Below, in pieces: positions 7,926 to 15,204 of a DNA stretch of 15,935 bases (positions within the stretch are counted from its first letter, which is position 1; every line of letters starts with the position of its first letter). The stretch spans positions 1-15,935 of the forward strand of contig JAEZYG010000062.1 in the NCBI GenBank assembly GCA_023419175.1, given 5' to 3'. The stretch comes from Actinomycetes bacterium. Its GTDB lineage: Bacteria; Actinomycetota; Actinomycetes; Propionibacteriales; Propionibacteriaceae. Under the pieces are notes generated by a model. That model made no database searches. It saw nothing but the letters and a program-made list of their open reading frames with translations, and was not told the origin of the DNA. The position numbers and the translations under genes were made by a program.

Positions 7926-8930
7926 GTGGGGAATTCCTTATTGCCTCATCTGAGCTATTTTGCGACTGGGGGGACGATTGCCAGCGTCCACGATGGGAAT
8001 GGGGGAGTCACCCCGCAGATGAATGCTGAAGAATTGATTCAAGCGATCCCTCAACTGGCGACGATTGCTCAGGTGAGTTTCGTTCAATTCAGTCAAAAAC
8101 CATCCGTGGAACTCATGTGGACAGACGCTCTCCACCTTGTTGATCTGGCTCGACGCTGTATCGACGAGGGATCGTCTGGCATCATTCTCACTCAGGGGAC
8201 CGATACCATCGAAGAATTTTCTTTTCTTCTCGATCTTCTCTGGGATAGACCAGAACCCTTCATCGTTACCGGAGCGATGAGACATCCTTCGTCTCTTGGA
8301 GCGGACGGACCTGCCAATCTCTACGGGGCTGCCTTGGTAGCAGTCGATTCAAAAGCTCGTGGACAAGGTGTTTTAGTAGTCGCTAACGATGAGATACACC
8401 GTGCTCGATATGTCCATAAATCCCATACGATGTTGACTTCTACCTTCGTCTCGTCCAATTGGGGAAAAGTGGGATTGATCGCTGAAGGACGCGTTCATCT
8501 GCATAAGCCTTATGAACGATATTTACTAAGTGATCTTCACTGGAAGCAGGACTGTGCTCAAGTCGCTTTAATTCAGATCTCCTTAGATGAGCCGCTTAGC
8601 TATTTAGCTGATCTCCCGTCTTATGGCTATCGCGGTGTGGTGGTTGCAGGAGTCGGCTCTGGGCATACGACATCGCGTCAGGCTGAAGCCCTCAAAGCTT
8701 TAGCTTCGCAGATTCCTGTTGTCATCGCATCGAGGACAGGAGAGGGTCCTATTTTGGAACAGACCTATGGCTATCCAGGAAGTGAAAAAGATCTCTTGCC
8801 GGCTGGAATTATCAGTGCTGGCATATTGCCTCCGTTGAAAGCTCGTCTCTTATTGATGGCTTTATTGTCATCCGATCTAAAGAGCGATGATATTGCTGAG
8901 CGCTTCACCAGCTATGCCTGGCAGATCTAA
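7926..8930 (+). CDS. L-asparaginase
   Basis: Hydrolyses L-asparagine to aspartate and ammonia; probably cytoplasmic, as there is no signal peptide. The 334-residue protein carries both catalytic signatures: 'YFATGGTIAS' (11-20) with the nucleophilic Thr at T17, and 'LTQGTDTIEEF' (88-98) with T92 and D93. K165 in 'YVHKSHT' matches the catalytic lysine, and S60 in 'QKPSVE' the substrate-contacting serine. The C-terminal domain contains 'VVIASRTGEGPILEQTYGYPGSEKDL', as in actinobacterial asparaginases. The start is GTG at 7926 with GAAAGG eight bases upstream (7912-7917). The gene lies just after the tetraloop terminator, so it either has its own promoter in a very short gap or depends on readthrough. 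The ansA/ansB type is not assigned. Confidence 0.93.
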   Translation: MGNSLLPHLSYFATGGTIASVHDGNGGVTPQMNAEELIQAIPQLATIAQVSFVQFSQKPSVELMWTDALHLVDLARRCIDEGSSGIILTQGTDTIEEFSFLLDLLWDRPEPFIVTGAMRHPSSLGADGPANLYGAALVAVDSKARGQGVLVVANDEIHRARYVHKSHTMLTSTFVSSNWGKVGLIAEGRVHLHKPYERYLLSDLHWKQDCAQVALIQISLDEPLSYLADLPSYGYRGVVVAGVGSGHTTSRQAEALKALASQIPVVIASRTGEGPILEQTYGYPGSEKDLLPAGIISAGILPPLKARLLLMALLSSDLKSDDIAERFTSYAWQI

Positions 8931-8943
8931 CTGAGGAGAGAGG

Positions 8944-8997
8944 ATGAGAATAAAGAGGCGTGGTGCTCAAAGAAAGAGATGTTTTGTCATAATGTAG
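8944..8997 (+). CDS. Possible 17-residue basic leader or micro-peptide
   Basis: ATG at 8944 to TAG at 8995-8997 encodes MRIKRRGAQRKRCFVIM: seven Arg/Lys residues in the first twelve, then a hydrophobic end. It has one of the better Shine-Dalgarno sequences in the window (AGGAG, 8934-8938, five bases from the ATG, within a GAGGAGAGAGG stretch) and starts 13 bases after the asparaginase stop. It could be a translated micro-protein, an upstream ORF for the yigZ-family gene, or chance. No homology can be claimed at this length. Confidence 0.3.
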   Translation: MRIKRRGAQRKRCFVIM

Positions 8998-9071
8998 CTT
9001 ATCGGACAAACATCTATACGGTGCATCTTTACGCACTATGTCCTCTCCAGAAAAGCTACTAAGCTCACAGA

Positions 9072-9734
9072 GTGACCTGCGCCTATCTCATTCCTGGATG
9101 TACCACAGATCCTGTAGAAATCGAGATTAAGCGATCCCGATTCATCGGCTATCTTGCCTATGCGGATAACGAAGACGATGCAAGAGATTTTATTTCTACG
9201 ATTCGCTCATCGCATCGCGATGCCCGTCATGTCTGCCACGCATTTACCTGTTCGCCGAGACAAACGATCCAGCGCTCCAGCGATGATGGTGAACCTGCCG
9301 GTACTGCAGGAATGCCGATTCTCAAGGCTTTAGTAGCCCGACGTCATGGATCTTTTCATATCTCCGATACTGTTTTAACAGTCGTGAGGTATTTCGGTGG
9401 TATCAAATTGGGAGCTGGTGGACTTGTTCAGGCTTATTCTGAAACAGCTGTAGCCACACTCGATGCCACACCATTTAAGCTTCGTAAGCATATGGCTCTC
9501 CTGTCGATCTATGCTGATTATCAGATGGCTGCCCGCTTGGAGACCATATTGCGTTCCCATTATCAGGTTGCAGACGTGATATATCATGCTGATCGTGTTG
9601 AAATAATCGTCTGTATAGACGATAGCGATGAGAGTATCGCCGATGCTCGCCAGCAGATTGCTCAATTATCTGCGGGGCAAGCCTATGTAGAATGCAAGAA
9701 TTCGTGCTGGGTGGATTCTCCTCTCCCCTCTTAG
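9072..9734 (+). CDS. YigZ/IMPACT-family protein
   Basis: A 220-residue member of the YigZ family (UPF0029/IMPACT domain, with a C-terminal DUF1949-type domain). Hallmarks: 'IKRSRFIGYLA' (19-29), 'RHVCHAFTC' (52-60), 'SSDDGEPAGTAGMPIL' (69-84) and 'VVRYFGGIKLGAGGL' (104-118). The C-terminal ferredoxin-like half follows from about residue 140. The biochemical function of bacterial YigZ is unsettled; the eukaryotic homologue IMPACT is tied to translational control through GCN1/GCN2. The start is GTG at 9072, whose N-terminus 'MTCAYLIPG' aligns with 'MESWLIPA' of E. coli YigZ, but the ribosome binding site is poor. A possible extended -10 (TGTCATAAT, 8985-8993) lies upstream, inside the micro-ORF. 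No convincing terminator follows. Confidence 0.9.
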   Translation: MTCAYLIPGCTTDPVEIEIKRSRFIGYLAYADNEDDARDFISTIRSSHRDARHVCHAFTCSPRQTIQRSSDDGEPAGTAGMPILKALVARRHGSFHISDTVLTVVRYFGGIKLGAGGLVQAYSETAVATLDATPFKLRKHMALLSIYADYQMAARLETILRSHYQVADVIYHADRVEIIVCIDDSDESIADARQQIAQLSAGQAYVECKNSCWVDSPLPS

Positions 9735-9827
9735 TGAATTCAAATCATTAAAGGATCCTCCCCTCGCTCTCTCCTATGAAAAAGAGAGTTCCGTGATGGC
9801 ATCAGATATGTGAAGAATGCTATTGCT

Positions 9828-9863
9828 TTAAAAGAAAAGTGGTGGAGATTTATCTCCACCACT
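9828..9863 (-). terminator. Intrinsic terminator of the AI-2E-family gene (minus strand)
   Basis: AGTGGTGGAGA (9838-9848) and TCTCCACCACT (9853-9863) form a perfect 11-bp stem with a TTTA loop on the plus strand. Reading the minus strand, the stem is followed by TTTTCTTTT (complement of 9829-9837). It begins 11 bases past the stop of the minus-strand gene. Confidence 0.88.
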
Positions 9864-9873
9864 CAGTATCAAA

Positions 9874-11034
9874 TTAGCTATCCTTCTTACCGAAAGGCCA
9901 CCAACGTGGTTTTTGGCTTTTCTTCTTTCTCTTCTCCTCAGGATCTTCTGTTGAGAAGAATGCTGAATTGATTGAGGCCATGACAGGCACAGCCAATAAA
10001 GCACCGAGCATACCCATCAGATAGGTGCCACATGAAACGCCGATGAAGATAGCCCACGGGTGAACTTGAACCGCTCCACCGAGCAAAATGGGTGACCAGA
10101 CATTGCTTTCCAACTGCTGGACGATCAAGATCACCAGCAACATTAAAATGGCCTTGATAGGTCCACCAAAAGCCAAGGCGACAAGAACCGCTACAGCACC
10201 CGAGAAGAGAGCACCGACGATGGGAATGAAGGAGGCGAAAAAGACCAGAACACCGATAGGTAAGACGAAAGGAACTCCGAGAATCAAAGCTCCTACAGCG
10301 ATACCGATTGCATCTACACCGGCTACCAAGATCTGTGAACGGGCATAGAAGGTTAACGAATGCCATGCGCGCAAAGCGGCTTTCTTGGCATCTGCGCGCT
10401 TATCGGCAGGCGCGAAGCGCAAGAACCAGCTGGCGATGGAATGTCCGTCTGCGATGAAGAAAAGAGTCGTCATCAACGTGATGGCTGCTAAACCGAGGAA
10501 GGATGAGATCGAACCCGACGCTGCGAGAACCCCGGAGGCGATCTTTTGAGAATTTCCCGTCACCCATGCGATCACAGAATCGGTCATCGCTTGTACACCT
10601 GGCATATCGATATTGAAAGGCCCGTCTGTAAGCCACGTCTCTAAATGTTTCAAACCTCGAACGATACCGTTGACTAAATCGTCTGAACCATTGATAAGAA
10701 CCCCAGCCGCTAAAGCCATAATTCCGCCAATAGCGAAAAAGACTACAAGCAATACCGCAATAGCGATGATATAGCGGTTGATCGGCCATTTCTTGTGAAG
10801 CCAGTTAACAGCAGGGGCGAGAAGAGATGAAAGGATGATGGCGACGAGGACGGACAATAAGATCCCCGAAACCTTCATCGAGACTTGAAGAGCCACCCAT
10901 GCCACTGCGGCAAATACAAGGAATTTAATAGCGATTGCTGTAGGGCGTCCAAGGTGAGTGGACAAAGTAGACGGTGAAGACATCATGCTCCTAGATGCGA
11001 CGATTTCGTCTAAGGAATTGGCAGTAGCTCGCAT
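9874..11034 (-). CDS. AI-2E family transporter (UPF0118 membrane protein)
   Basis: A 386-residue polytopic membrane protein. Hydrophobic segments lie near residues 33-52, 55-76, 88-112, 174-195, 234-255, 258-286, 293-308 and 325-355, in the usual pattern of a paired N-terminal set, an extracytoplasmic middle domain (113-170) and a C-terminal bundle. Recognisable motifs are 'FFIADG' (192-197), 'RSQILVAGVDAIGIAVG' (232-248), 'FASFIPIVGALFSG' (266-279) and 'GPIKAILMLLVILIVQQLESNVWSPILLGGAV' in two parts (291-322). Some members export autoinducer-2, others act in Na+/H+ exchange; the substrate here is unknown. The tail (366-386) is highly basic. The ATG at 11034 has GAGGGG eight bases upstream; alternatives are the adjacent Met17/Met18 codons (10986, 10983), which follow AGGAG. 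It forms its own unit with its own terminator. Confidence 0.88.
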   Translation of the reverse strand: MRATANSLDEIVASRSMMSSPSTLSTHLGRPTAIAIKFLVFAAVAWVALQVSMKVSGILLSVLVAIILSSLLAPAVNWLHKKWPINRYIIAIAVLLVVFFAIGGIMALAAGVLINGSDDLVNGIVRGLKHLETWLTDGPFNIDMPGVQAMTDSVIAWVTGNSQKIASGVLAASGSISSFLGLAAITLMTTLFFIADGHSIASWFLRFAPADKRADAKKAALRAWHSLTFYARSQILVAGVDAIGIAVGALILGVPFVLPIGVLVFFASFIPIVGALFSGAVAVLVALAFGGPIKAILMLLVILIVQQLESNVWSPILLGGAVQVHPWAIFIGVSCGTYLMGMLGALLAVPVMASINSAFFSTEDPEEKRKKKSQKPRWWPFGKKDS

Positions 11035-11061
11035 ATAGCGAACCCCTCAAGAGTGCCATAG

Positions 11062-11091
11062 ATAGTAGACAGAATAAAAAGAATATGGAAA
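11062..11091 (-). promoter_or_regulatory. Candidate promoter of the AI-2E-family gene (minus strand)
   Basis: On the minus strand, TTTCCA (11091-11086) and TACTAT (11067-11062) are 18 bases apart, predicting a start near 11056, about 20 bases before the ATG at 11034. Each hexamer matches four of six consensus positions. Confidence 0.3.
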
Positions 11092-11096
11092 CTGAA

Positions 11097-11122
11097 AGGC
11101 GGGAAGGTATTCCTTCCCGCCT
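11097..11122 (-). terminator. Hairpin terminator after lpd (minus strand)
   Basis: AGGCGGGAAGG (11097-11107) and CCTTCCCGCCT (11112-11122) form a perfect 11-bp G/C-rich stem around a 4-base loop, eight bases past the lpd stop. Only TTTC follows on the minus strand, so it lacks a proper T-run. Hairpins of this kind without a U-tract are accepted as terminators in several actinobacteria. Confidence 0.72.
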
Positions 11123-11129
11123 CATCGTT

Positions 11130-12530
11130 TTAAAAGTTGATCATATGGCCGCTAATGCCTTCAACCGCCTCTTTCAACGCTTCGGACAAGGTGGGATGAG
11201 CATGGACGACTCGCGCCACCTCATCTGCTGTCAGATCCCATTGCTGAGCGAGTTGAAGCTCGGGCAACAATTCGGTCACATCAGGACCGATCATCGAGAG
11301 CCCAAGAATCTCGTTATAACGAGCGTCAGCTACGACTTTGACGAAACCGACAGCCTCACCCAATCCCCACGCTTTACCGTTAGCGGCAAAGGGGAATTTG
11401 GAAACCTTAACCTCGTAGCCAGCATCTTTTGCTTGCTGTTCAGAAAGTCCAAAACTGCCAATCTGAGGTTGGCAATAGGTAGCTCGCGGAATCATCGCGT
11501 AGTTGACAGGCATGGTCTCAACGCCCTTGATGGTTTCAGCGGCGACAACACCTTGAGCTTCGGCGGTATGAGCGAGCATCATCTTGGCGGTCACGTCACC
11601 GATCGCATAGATGCCTTCAATATTTGTCCGGCAATAATCGTCGATGGCGATCGCTCCCCTATCGCTAAGCTCAATACCCAGCTTTTCCAAGCCGTATCCG
11701 TCGAGGCGAGGGGCAAATCCCATAGCCTGAAGCATCTTATCGGCCTCTAGGATCTGTGGACTTCCGCCTTGAGCTGGTTCGACGGTGACGCGTACAGACG
11801 AGCCGGTATCTTCTACACTCTTGACCGCAGTTGAGGTCATGACGGTGATACCGAGCTTCTTATATTCCTTCATGAGCTCAGCAGAGATCTCGCGATCCTC
11901 TGTGGGAACCATGCGATCAAGATATTCCACGATAGTGACATCGACGCCATAGGCGTTGAGAACATAGGCGAATTCCGTCCCAATCGCACCCGAGCCACCG
12001 ATGATGATCGACTTGGGTAAAGTCTGCGACATGATCATCTCTTGATAGGTGACGACATTGGCAGATTTCTTCGTGCCAGGAAGCATCTTGGCGGTGGCGC
12101 CGACGGCGATGATGCAATTGTCGAAGGTGACTTGTTGACGGCTACCATCGTCAGCCTCAACGCTGATGGTATGGGCATCGATGAAAGTTCCCCACCCGTT
12201 GAATTCAGTGATCTTATTCTTCTTCATCAAGAAGTGAATGCCTTTGACCATACGATCGCTGACCGAGCGGCTGCGGGTGAAAGCCTTCGTGAAATCGACG
12301 GAGATATTCCCGCTGATGCCGTAGGTGTCGGCTTGTTTGGTGACGATATGGGCGATTTCCGCATTGCGAAGAAGAGATTTTGTCGGAATGCATCCGACAT
12401 TGAGACATACGCCTCCCCACCATTGCTTTTCGATGATGGCGGTTTTCAAACCAAGCTGTGCGGCGCGAATGGCGGCGACATATCCGCCAGGTCCTGCGCC
12501 GAGGACGACAACGTCAAAATCTGCGCTCAT
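11130..12530 (-). CDS. lpd: Dihydrolipoyl dehydrogenase (E3)
   Basis: A flavoprotein that reoxidises the dihydrolipoyl groups of pyruvate and other 2-oxoacid dehydrogenase complexes (or the glycine cleavage system) using NAD+. At 466 residues it has the family's length and layout: an N-terminal FAD-binding 'LGAGPGGYVAA' (10-20), the redox disulfide C42/C47 in 'GGVCLNVGCIPTK', an NAD-binding 'IIGGSGAIGTEFA' near the middle, the second FAD motif 'IYAIGDVTAK', and the C-terminal interface domain with the proton-relay pair H445/E450 in 'HAHPTLSEA'. No E1 or E2 gene is nearby, so it probably serves several complexes. The ATG at 12530 lacks a clear ribosome binding site. It is divergent from the HTH-MurA gene across a 102-base gap. 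Confidence 0.96.
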   Translation of the reverse strand: MSADFDVVVLGAGPGGYVAAIRAAQLGLKTAIIEKQWWGGVCLNVGCIPTKSLLRNAEIAHIVTKQADTYGISGNISVDFTKAFTRSRSVSDRMVKGIHFLMKKNKITEFNGWGTFIDAHTISVEADDGSRQQVTFDNCIIAVGATAKMLPGTKKSANVVTYQEMIMSQTLPKSIIIGGSGAIGTEFAYVLNAYGVDVTIVEYLDRMVPTEDREISAELMKEYKKLGITVMTSTAVKSVEDTGSSVRVTVEPAQGGSPQILEADKMLQAMGFAPRLDGYGLEKLGIELSDRGAIAIDDYCRTNIEGIYAIGDVTAKMMLAHTAEAQGVVAAETIKGVETMPVNYAMIPRATYCQPQIGSFGLSEQQAKDAGYEVKVSKFPFAANGKAWGLGEAVGFVKVVADARYNEILGLSMIGPDVTELLPELQLAQQWDLTADEVARVVHAHPTLSEALKEAVEGISGHMINF

Positions 12531-12583
12531 GGTCTGAAGTCTATTGCATAGCTTTCATGGGGTAAGACGAACAGTGATTTTGA

Positions 12584-12596
12584 ACGCTGTCAGCGT
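12584..12596. promoter_or_regulatory. 13-base palindrome between divergent lpd and HTH-murA (candidate operator)
   Basis: ACGCTGTCAGCGT is a perfect palindrome about a single central T. It lies 36 bases from the HTH-MurA start and 53 from the lpd start, where an operator could act on either gene. Its 11-base core CGCTGTCAGCG recurs in the hairpin after rbpA (15623-15635). Confidence 0.3.
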
Positions 12597-12632
12597 ATTT
12601 TATCGACCGAGACCATTGCTGTTATCTCACAT

Positions 12633-14180
12633 ATGAGTTATTGTTGGCGGGTGAGCGAAGCGACTTCACCTGCAAGTATTGGACGTTTGATCCGTGATGC
12701 GCGCAAACAGCATGGGCTTTCCCAAGCTCAGCTAGGAGAGCTGTTAGCTACCTCTCAAAGCGCTATTCATCGTATCGAGTCGGGTAATCAAAATCTTTCT
12801 CTTGAGATGATCAATCGCATTGCGGCGGTTTTGGATGCATCGCTGATCTCCCCTGGGAATCGCGCTGCGATGAATCTACGCATCAGTGGAAATACCCATT
12901 TGAGCGGTTCGATAAAGACTCGTTCATCCAAGAATGCAGCGGTGGCTTTGCTATGCGCCTCGGTAATGAATCGCGGACGAACTGTCCTGCGTGGAATCGC
13001 TCATATCGAGGAGGTCAATCGTCTTATCGAGGTACTGAATTCTATAGGGGTATCTACGAGATGGTCGGATGATCTCAGCGATTTAACCATTGAGAGACCT
13101 GAAGAGCTCGATTTGAGCAGTTTGAATATCGAAGCGGCGCGCCGTACGCGCTCGATCATCATGTTCTTGGCTCCTTTCATGCATTTTTCTTCGCAATTTG
13201 AACTTCCCTATGCGGGGGGATGTCAGTTGGGAGCGCGAACCGTTCAACCTCATCTGCAATCCCTGCGCCATTTCGGTTTGAGTGTTGAGGCGAGCAATAA
13301 CGTCTACCATGCTGTGAAAAATCCCTGCACACAGAATTCTCGTCAGGTTGTTTTGACCGAACGTGGCGATACTGTAACTGAGAATGCCATCATGGCAGCA
13401 GCGATGACTCCTGGAGTAACTGTCATTCGCAATGCATCTCCCAATTACATGGTTCAAGATCTATGCGTCTATTTGCAGATGCTGGGAGTAGATATTGACG
13501 GTGTGGGAACGACGACGTTAACCATTGAAGGCAAAGAACATCTTGAAGCCGATGTGACCTATACGATTTCTGAAGATCCTATCGAAGCGATGAGTCTTAT
13601 CACGGCCGCTATCGTGACGAATTCATCGCTGACGATCACACGAGCACCCATCGAATTCCTCGAAATCGAATTGAGCATTTTGACAGAGATGGGATTGAAT
13701 TATTCAATCGGCTCCGAATACCGTTCTGGGAATGGATTTACCCGTCTTGTCGATATCGAAGTCAAACCATCTGATCTAAAAGCTCCCATCGATAAGATCC
13801 ACCCACTCCCCTTCCCCGGTCTTAATATCGACAATCTTCCCTTCTTTACGCTGATCGCTGCTCAAGCGCATGGACAAACGATGATCCACGACTGGGTCTA
13901 CGAGAATCGCAGTATCCATCTTCTGGAATTGACGAAGCTGGGAGCTGATATTCAGCTTCTCGATCCTCACCGCTTGATCGTGAAAGGCCCGACTGGTTGG
14001 CATGGACGCGATATGGTCTCTCCCCCAGCTTTGCGTCCTGCCGTCTGTGTCCTCTTGGCTATGTTGGCTGGACGAGAGGATTCGGTATTGCGCGATGTCT
14101 ATGTCATTAACCGAGGATATGAGGATTTACCCACCCGCCTGAATCGTTTGGGTGCCCATATCGAGCAATTTCACGGATAA
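12633..14180 (+). CDS. murA: XRE-type helix-turn-helix domain fused to a MurA-like enolpyruvyl transferase
   Basis: A 515-residue two-part protein. Residues about 15-70 are an XRE/Cro helix-turn-helix ('IGRLIRDARKQHGLSQAQLGELLATSQSAIHRIESG'-type sequence, 16-51). Residues about 80-515 are a UDP-N-acetylglucosamine 1-carboxyvinyltransferase fold, the first committed step of peptidoglycan synthesis (transfer of enolpyruvate from PEP). MurA equivalents are visible: K100/N101 in 'SSKNAA', R173, C197 in 'GGCQLGAR' (the catalytic, fosfomycin-target cysteine), a likely general base D400 in 'NIDNLPFF', and R468 in 'ALRPAV'. Deviations: the usual 'GARPVD' is 'GARTVQ' (200-205), and the D400 region is longer than in E. 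coli. Such fusions recur in actinobacteria and may be a second, regulatory MurA. Neither the ATG at 12633 nor the GTG at 12651 has a Shine-Dalgarno; a leaderless message is possible. Confidence 0.87.
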   Translation: MSYCWRVSEATSPASIGRLIRDARKQHGLSQAQLGELLATSQSAIHRIESGNQNLSLEMINRIAAVLDASLISPGNRAAMNLRISGNTHLSGSIKTRSSKNAAVALLCASVMNRGRTVLRGIAHIEEVNRLIEVLNSIGVSTRWSDDLSDLTIERPEELDLSSLNIEAARRTRSIIMFLAPFMHFSSQFELPYAGGCQLGARTVQPHLQSLRHFGLSVEASNNVYHAVKNPCTQNSRQVVLTERGDTVTENAIMAAAMTPGVTVIRNASPNYMVQDLCVYLQMLGVDIDGVGTTTLTIEGKEHLEADVTYTISEDPIEAMSLITAAIVTNSSLTITRAPIEFLEIELSILTEMGLNYSIGSEYRSGNGFTRLVDIEVKPSDLKAPIDKIHPLPFPGLNIDNLPFFTLIAAQAHGQTMIHDWVYENRSIHLLELTKLGADIQLLDPHRLIVKGPTGWHGRDMVSPPALRPAVCVLLAMLAGREDSVLRDVYVINRGYEDLPTRLNRLGAHIEQFHG

Positions 14181-14204
14181 AAGGAAACAAGATTTGTAGA
14201 AATA

Positions 14205-14235
14205 AAGAAGCGGCAGGATTTTCCTGCCGCTTCTT
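14205..14235. terminator. Shared bidirectional terminator between HTH-murA and the pyridoxal kinase gene
   Basis: AAGAAGCGGCAGGA (14205-14218) and TCCTGCCGCTTCTT (14222-14235) form a perfect 14-bp stem with a 3-base loop. It sits in the 63-base gap between convergent genes, 24 bases after the murA stop and 8 bases beyond the kinase stop. The flanks are T-rich on the minus side (TTATTTCTAC) and weakly so on the plus side (GTTG). Confidence 0.85.
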
Positions 14236-14243
14236 GTTGAGGA

Positions 14244-15122
14244 TTAGGAGATTTTTTCTGCCTGGAAACGGTATGTGGGATTGATAAGTTGATCTTGGGC
14301 TTGGATGAGAGCCAATTCATCTCTGCCCATCTCGTCGGTAGCTCTCAAGAGGGAATAGAGCACTGATGCGGTATGGGAACAGGCCTGTTGAAGATCCATC
14401 CCTCGCAGATGGGCAGAGAGGAAGGTCGCCGAGGTGAGATCTCCTGAACCCGTAAAGGTTCTGTGAATTTTAGGAGTTGTGACTATCCAACTTCCCTGGT
14501 CGTCTTGAGCGATCATGCAGATAGTGGACGGATCCATCTCGGGAGTTACTACCGAAGTGGTCAAAACGATTTTCGGCCCTCTATCTCTGAGCTGAGCCAT
14601 GGCATCTAAAACGTTCTCCAATTTTTCTAGACGACGTCCATGACTGAGATATTCGAGTTCAAAAAGGTTAGGGGTAGTAATCGTCGCTCGAGGAATTGCT
14701 TTATCGCGTATCTGTTCACGCACCTCGATAGGCGTGTAGAAACCTTCATGGCTATCCCCCATCACCGGATCACAGCAGAAGATAGCTTTGGGATTGCGCT
14801 GTCTGAGAATATCGACTGTTTCGCAAATGACCTGTCCGATCTCAGCAGAGCCCAGATAGCCAGCGAGAAGAGCGTCGGTGGTATCCAAAGCGGATCGCTC
14901 ATCGATTCCGAGAAGAATTTGACGTATATCCTCGGCGGCGATGATCGGTCCTCGTGTGGTCTCATAGCCGGTGTGATTGGAAAAGCAGACGGTATAGACC
15001 GGCAAAGTTTCATGTCCGCTGCGTTGGAGAGCGAAACAGGCGGCACTATTGCCAACATATCCGTAGCTGACCGATGACTGTATAGATAGGATTTGCGTCA
15101 CATCGGCACAGTTTAGTATCAC
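14244..15122 (-). CDS. pdxY: Pyridoxal kinase (PdxY/PdxK type)
   Basis: Phosphorylates pyridoxal (and related B6 vitamers) with ATP in the pyridoxal-phosphate salvage pathway; a ribokinase-fold cytoplasmic enzyme. Family motifs: 'ILSIQSSVSYGYVGNSAA' (11-28), 'PVYTVCFSNHTGYE' (41-54), 'GYLGSAEIG' (88-96), 'CCDPVMGDSHEGFY' (116-129), 'TTPNLFELEYLS' (149-160) and the anion-hole/catalytic 'TGSGDLTSATFL' (224-235), with D228 the likely base. The usual GTGD reads GSGD here, a mild change. The start is uncertain: the GTG at 15122 gives a 7-residue extension over the family, whereas the in-frame GTG at 15101 ('VTQILSIQSS') fits E. coli PdxY better. Neither has a clear ribosome binding site; a TAAACT box eight bases before 15101 could mean a near-leaderless transcript. 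Confidence 0.92.
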   Translation of the reverse strand: MILNCADVTQILSIQSSVSYGYVGNSAACFALQRSGHETLPVYTVCFSNHTGYETTRGPIIAAEDIRQILLGIDERSALDTTDALLAGYLGSAEIGQVICETVDILRQRNPKAIFCCDPVMGDSHEGFYTPIEVREQIRDKAIPRATITTPNLFELEYLSHGRRLEKLENVLDAMAQLRDRGPKIVLTTSVVTPEMDPSTICMIAQDDQGSWIVTTPKIHRTFTGSGDLTSATFLSAHLRGMDLQQACSHTASVLYSLLRATDEMGRDELALIQAQDQLINPTYRFQAEKIS

Positions 15123-15156
15123 CTAAGAAGAAAGGGGACGTTTTGCCATAGAGATC

Positions 15157-15189
15157 CATCGGTGACATATGGCCGATGAGGATTTTTTA
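15157..15189 (+). promoter_or_regulatory. Small hairpin with T-run upstream of rbpA (possible attenuator)
   Basis: CATCGG (15157-15162) pairs with CCGATG (15173-15178) around a 10-base loop, followed by AGGA and six Ts (15184-15189). A competing pair, GCCATA (15145-15150) with TATGGC (15168-15173), shares base 15173 and crosses the first stem. No plus-strand gene lies upstream to be terminated, so if the hairpin is real it would act in an rbpA leader. The stem is short. Confidence 0.25.
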
Positions 15190-15204
15190 TGGGCTAGTCT
15201 GGTT

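Noticed and set aside
9766..9790. Possible terminator after the yigZ-family gene (CTCTCT pairing with AGAGAG)
   Set aside because: The stem is only 6-7 bp with a 10-base loop and is followed by just two Ts.
9938..10366. Minus-strand open frame in another frame of the AI-2E-family gene
   Set aside because: It overlaps conserved membrane segments of the real gene and has an Arg/Ser/Cys-rich composition typical of an out-of-frame translation.
11085..11750. Long plus-strand open frame (221 codons) opposite lpd
   Set aside because: It is antisense to a clear dihydrolipoyl dehydrogenase with all catalytic motifs, shows no protein-family features, and begins inside the lpd terminator hairpin.
12042..12551. 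Plus-strand open frame (169 codons) opposite the N-terminal half of lpd
   Set aside because: It is the reverse complement of the FAD-binding and redox-disulfide region of lpd and has no independent signal.
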